Positions 57,334 to 57,779 of a stretch of DNA of 57,779 bases are shown in pieces; the stretch's first letter is position 1, and every line of letters begins with the position of its first letter. The translations under genes were made by a program, and so were the position numbers. Origin of the DNA: a virus; the IMG/VR virus record IMGVR_UViG_3300036770_004266, positions 1 to 57,779 of that record; one strand, given 5' to 3'. The notes beneath the pieces were generated by a model. That model was not told the origin of the DNA and did not search any database. It worked only from the letters and a program-made list of their open reading frames with translations.

Positions 57334-57779
57334 TTATTGTCCATTAATATTATTTATAGCCTGAGGACCTCCAGCTTGCGAGGGATCCATCTGAGGTGGT
57401 GGCGGTTCTTCCTGCATATCCGCTTCCATATTTTCTATCTCGGCATCATTCATGCGAAGGACATTCTTTTGAATATATTTCTTACTAAAGTAATATCCCA
57501 GATAAGGCTGCATTTGATTTAGAAGATCTAATCTATTGCGATAGTTCTCAGCATTCTTAACTTCTTCAAAATACTGATCCTGCGCAAATCTATATTGAAT
57601 ATCTTCTTTGATCCATTCCCAATCTTTTTCAGTAATGATGCCTTTTAATTCCAACTGCACCTTTAAAAGATCATTGAATAATTCGATAAACTTTTTACGG
57701 AGGCGTGCAACGAATTTAGCAAACTTCAATTCATCCCTAGTAATTTCTGTGGCCCTACCAAAGGATATTCCCGTCTGAG
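57334..57779 (-). CDS. 20: Portal vertex protein (T4 gp20), C-terminal part
   Basis: Only the last 147 or so residues are in the window; the gene continues beyond its right edge. The segment FGRATEITRDELKFAKFVAR then RKKFIELFNDLLKVQLELKG and YFSKKYIQKNVLRM matches the C-terminal part of gp20. A Pro/Gln-rich tail ends it. It forms the dodecameric DNA entry/exit ring at the head vertex. An apparent start at 57729 is internal (TTG). Confidence 0.93.
   Translation of the reverse strand, partial: QTGISFGRATEITRDELKFAKFVARLRKKFIELFNDLLKVQLELKGIITEKDWEWIKEDIQYRFAQDQYFEEVKNAENYRNRLDLLNQMQPYLGYYFSKKYIQKNVLRMNDAEIENMEADMQEEPPPPQMDPSQAGGPQAINNINGQ
57351..57358 (-). promoter_or_regulatory. Late-type promoter box TATAAATA inside the gp20 end
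   Basis: Minus strand TATAAATA within the last codons of gp20, 29 bases before the GTG of the prohead-core-like gene. It would give the head genes downstream of gp20 a separate late start. Confidence 0.6.

Noticed and set aside
57334-57729. A separate 131-aa gene at the right edge
   Set aside because: The frame stays open to the window edge and continues gp20 sequence; the apparent start is an internal TTG.

Overview
The window is a contiguous piece of a large, AT-rich tailed phage of the T4 superfamily. It carries T4-type homologues in T4-like order: UvsX, a small protein in the gp40 position and gp41; gp45, gp44, gp62 and RegA; gp46 and gp47; gp55, UvsW and UvsY; gp20, gp21, gp22 and gp23; plus gp43. 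Accessory genes of the kind seen in marine T4-like phages are mixed in: Hsp20, a CobS/CobT-like pair, peptide deformylase, a 2OG-Fe(II) oxygenase, a MazG-like enzyme, FolE, QueD and QueE. The host cannot be read from the sequence. Signal peptides, a lipoprotein and sugar-nucleotide enzymes suggest a Gram-negative bacterium, probably marine. No photosynthesis genes, integrase or insertion sequences were seen.

Layout. 1-2.6 kb: 16 tRNA genes on the minus strand, three tRNA-sized structured RNA candidates between or beside them, and a plus-strand DnaJ-domain gene. 2.7-10.9 kb: small early genes, a SprT-like protease, gp41, UvsX, a secreted nuclease and DNA polymerase, all on the minus strand. 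10.96-15.65 kb: a plus-strand island with its own late-type promoter, encoding two exported proteins (one with a long Asn/Thr/Ser tract), a lipoprotein and several small membrane proteins. 15.6-20.2 kb: Hsp20, RegA, clamp loader and sliding clamp. 20.2-30.6 kb: thirteen tightly overlapping genes for sugar-nucleotide synthesis and glycosyl transfer (Gmd, a Fcl/ColC-like reductase, a ColD-like dehydratase, GT10, GT11-like and others). 30.6-38.3 kb: CobS/CobT-like pair, oxygenase, deformylase, gp46/gp47. 38.4-46.8 kb: a probable DNA-base hypermodification run (QueE, PRTase, FolE, exonuclease, glycosyltransferase, DpdA-like transglycosylase, QueD-like protein, second glycosyltransferase, GalE, QueD). 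46.8-50.7 kb: gp55, UvsW, UvsY and a glycosyltransferase. 50.7-57.8 kb: head genes from the gp23 end back to the C-terminus of portal gp20, which runs off the window.

Two promoter classes are visible. Nine sites have a TTGACA-like box, exactly 17 bases, and a TATAAT-like box (early type). Several NATAAATA boxes match the T4/cyanophage late promoter.

The most interesting system is the 38-47 kb run. FolE, QueD and QueE make a 7-deazaguanine precursor and the DpdA-like enzyme would place it in DNA. The DpdA-like protein and the adjacent glycosyltransferase both end in SLExLF-type tails, like this phage's own DNA polymerase. In T4-type polymerases that tail binds the sliding clamp. This suggests that base exchange, and possibly base glycosylation, is tethered to the replisome.
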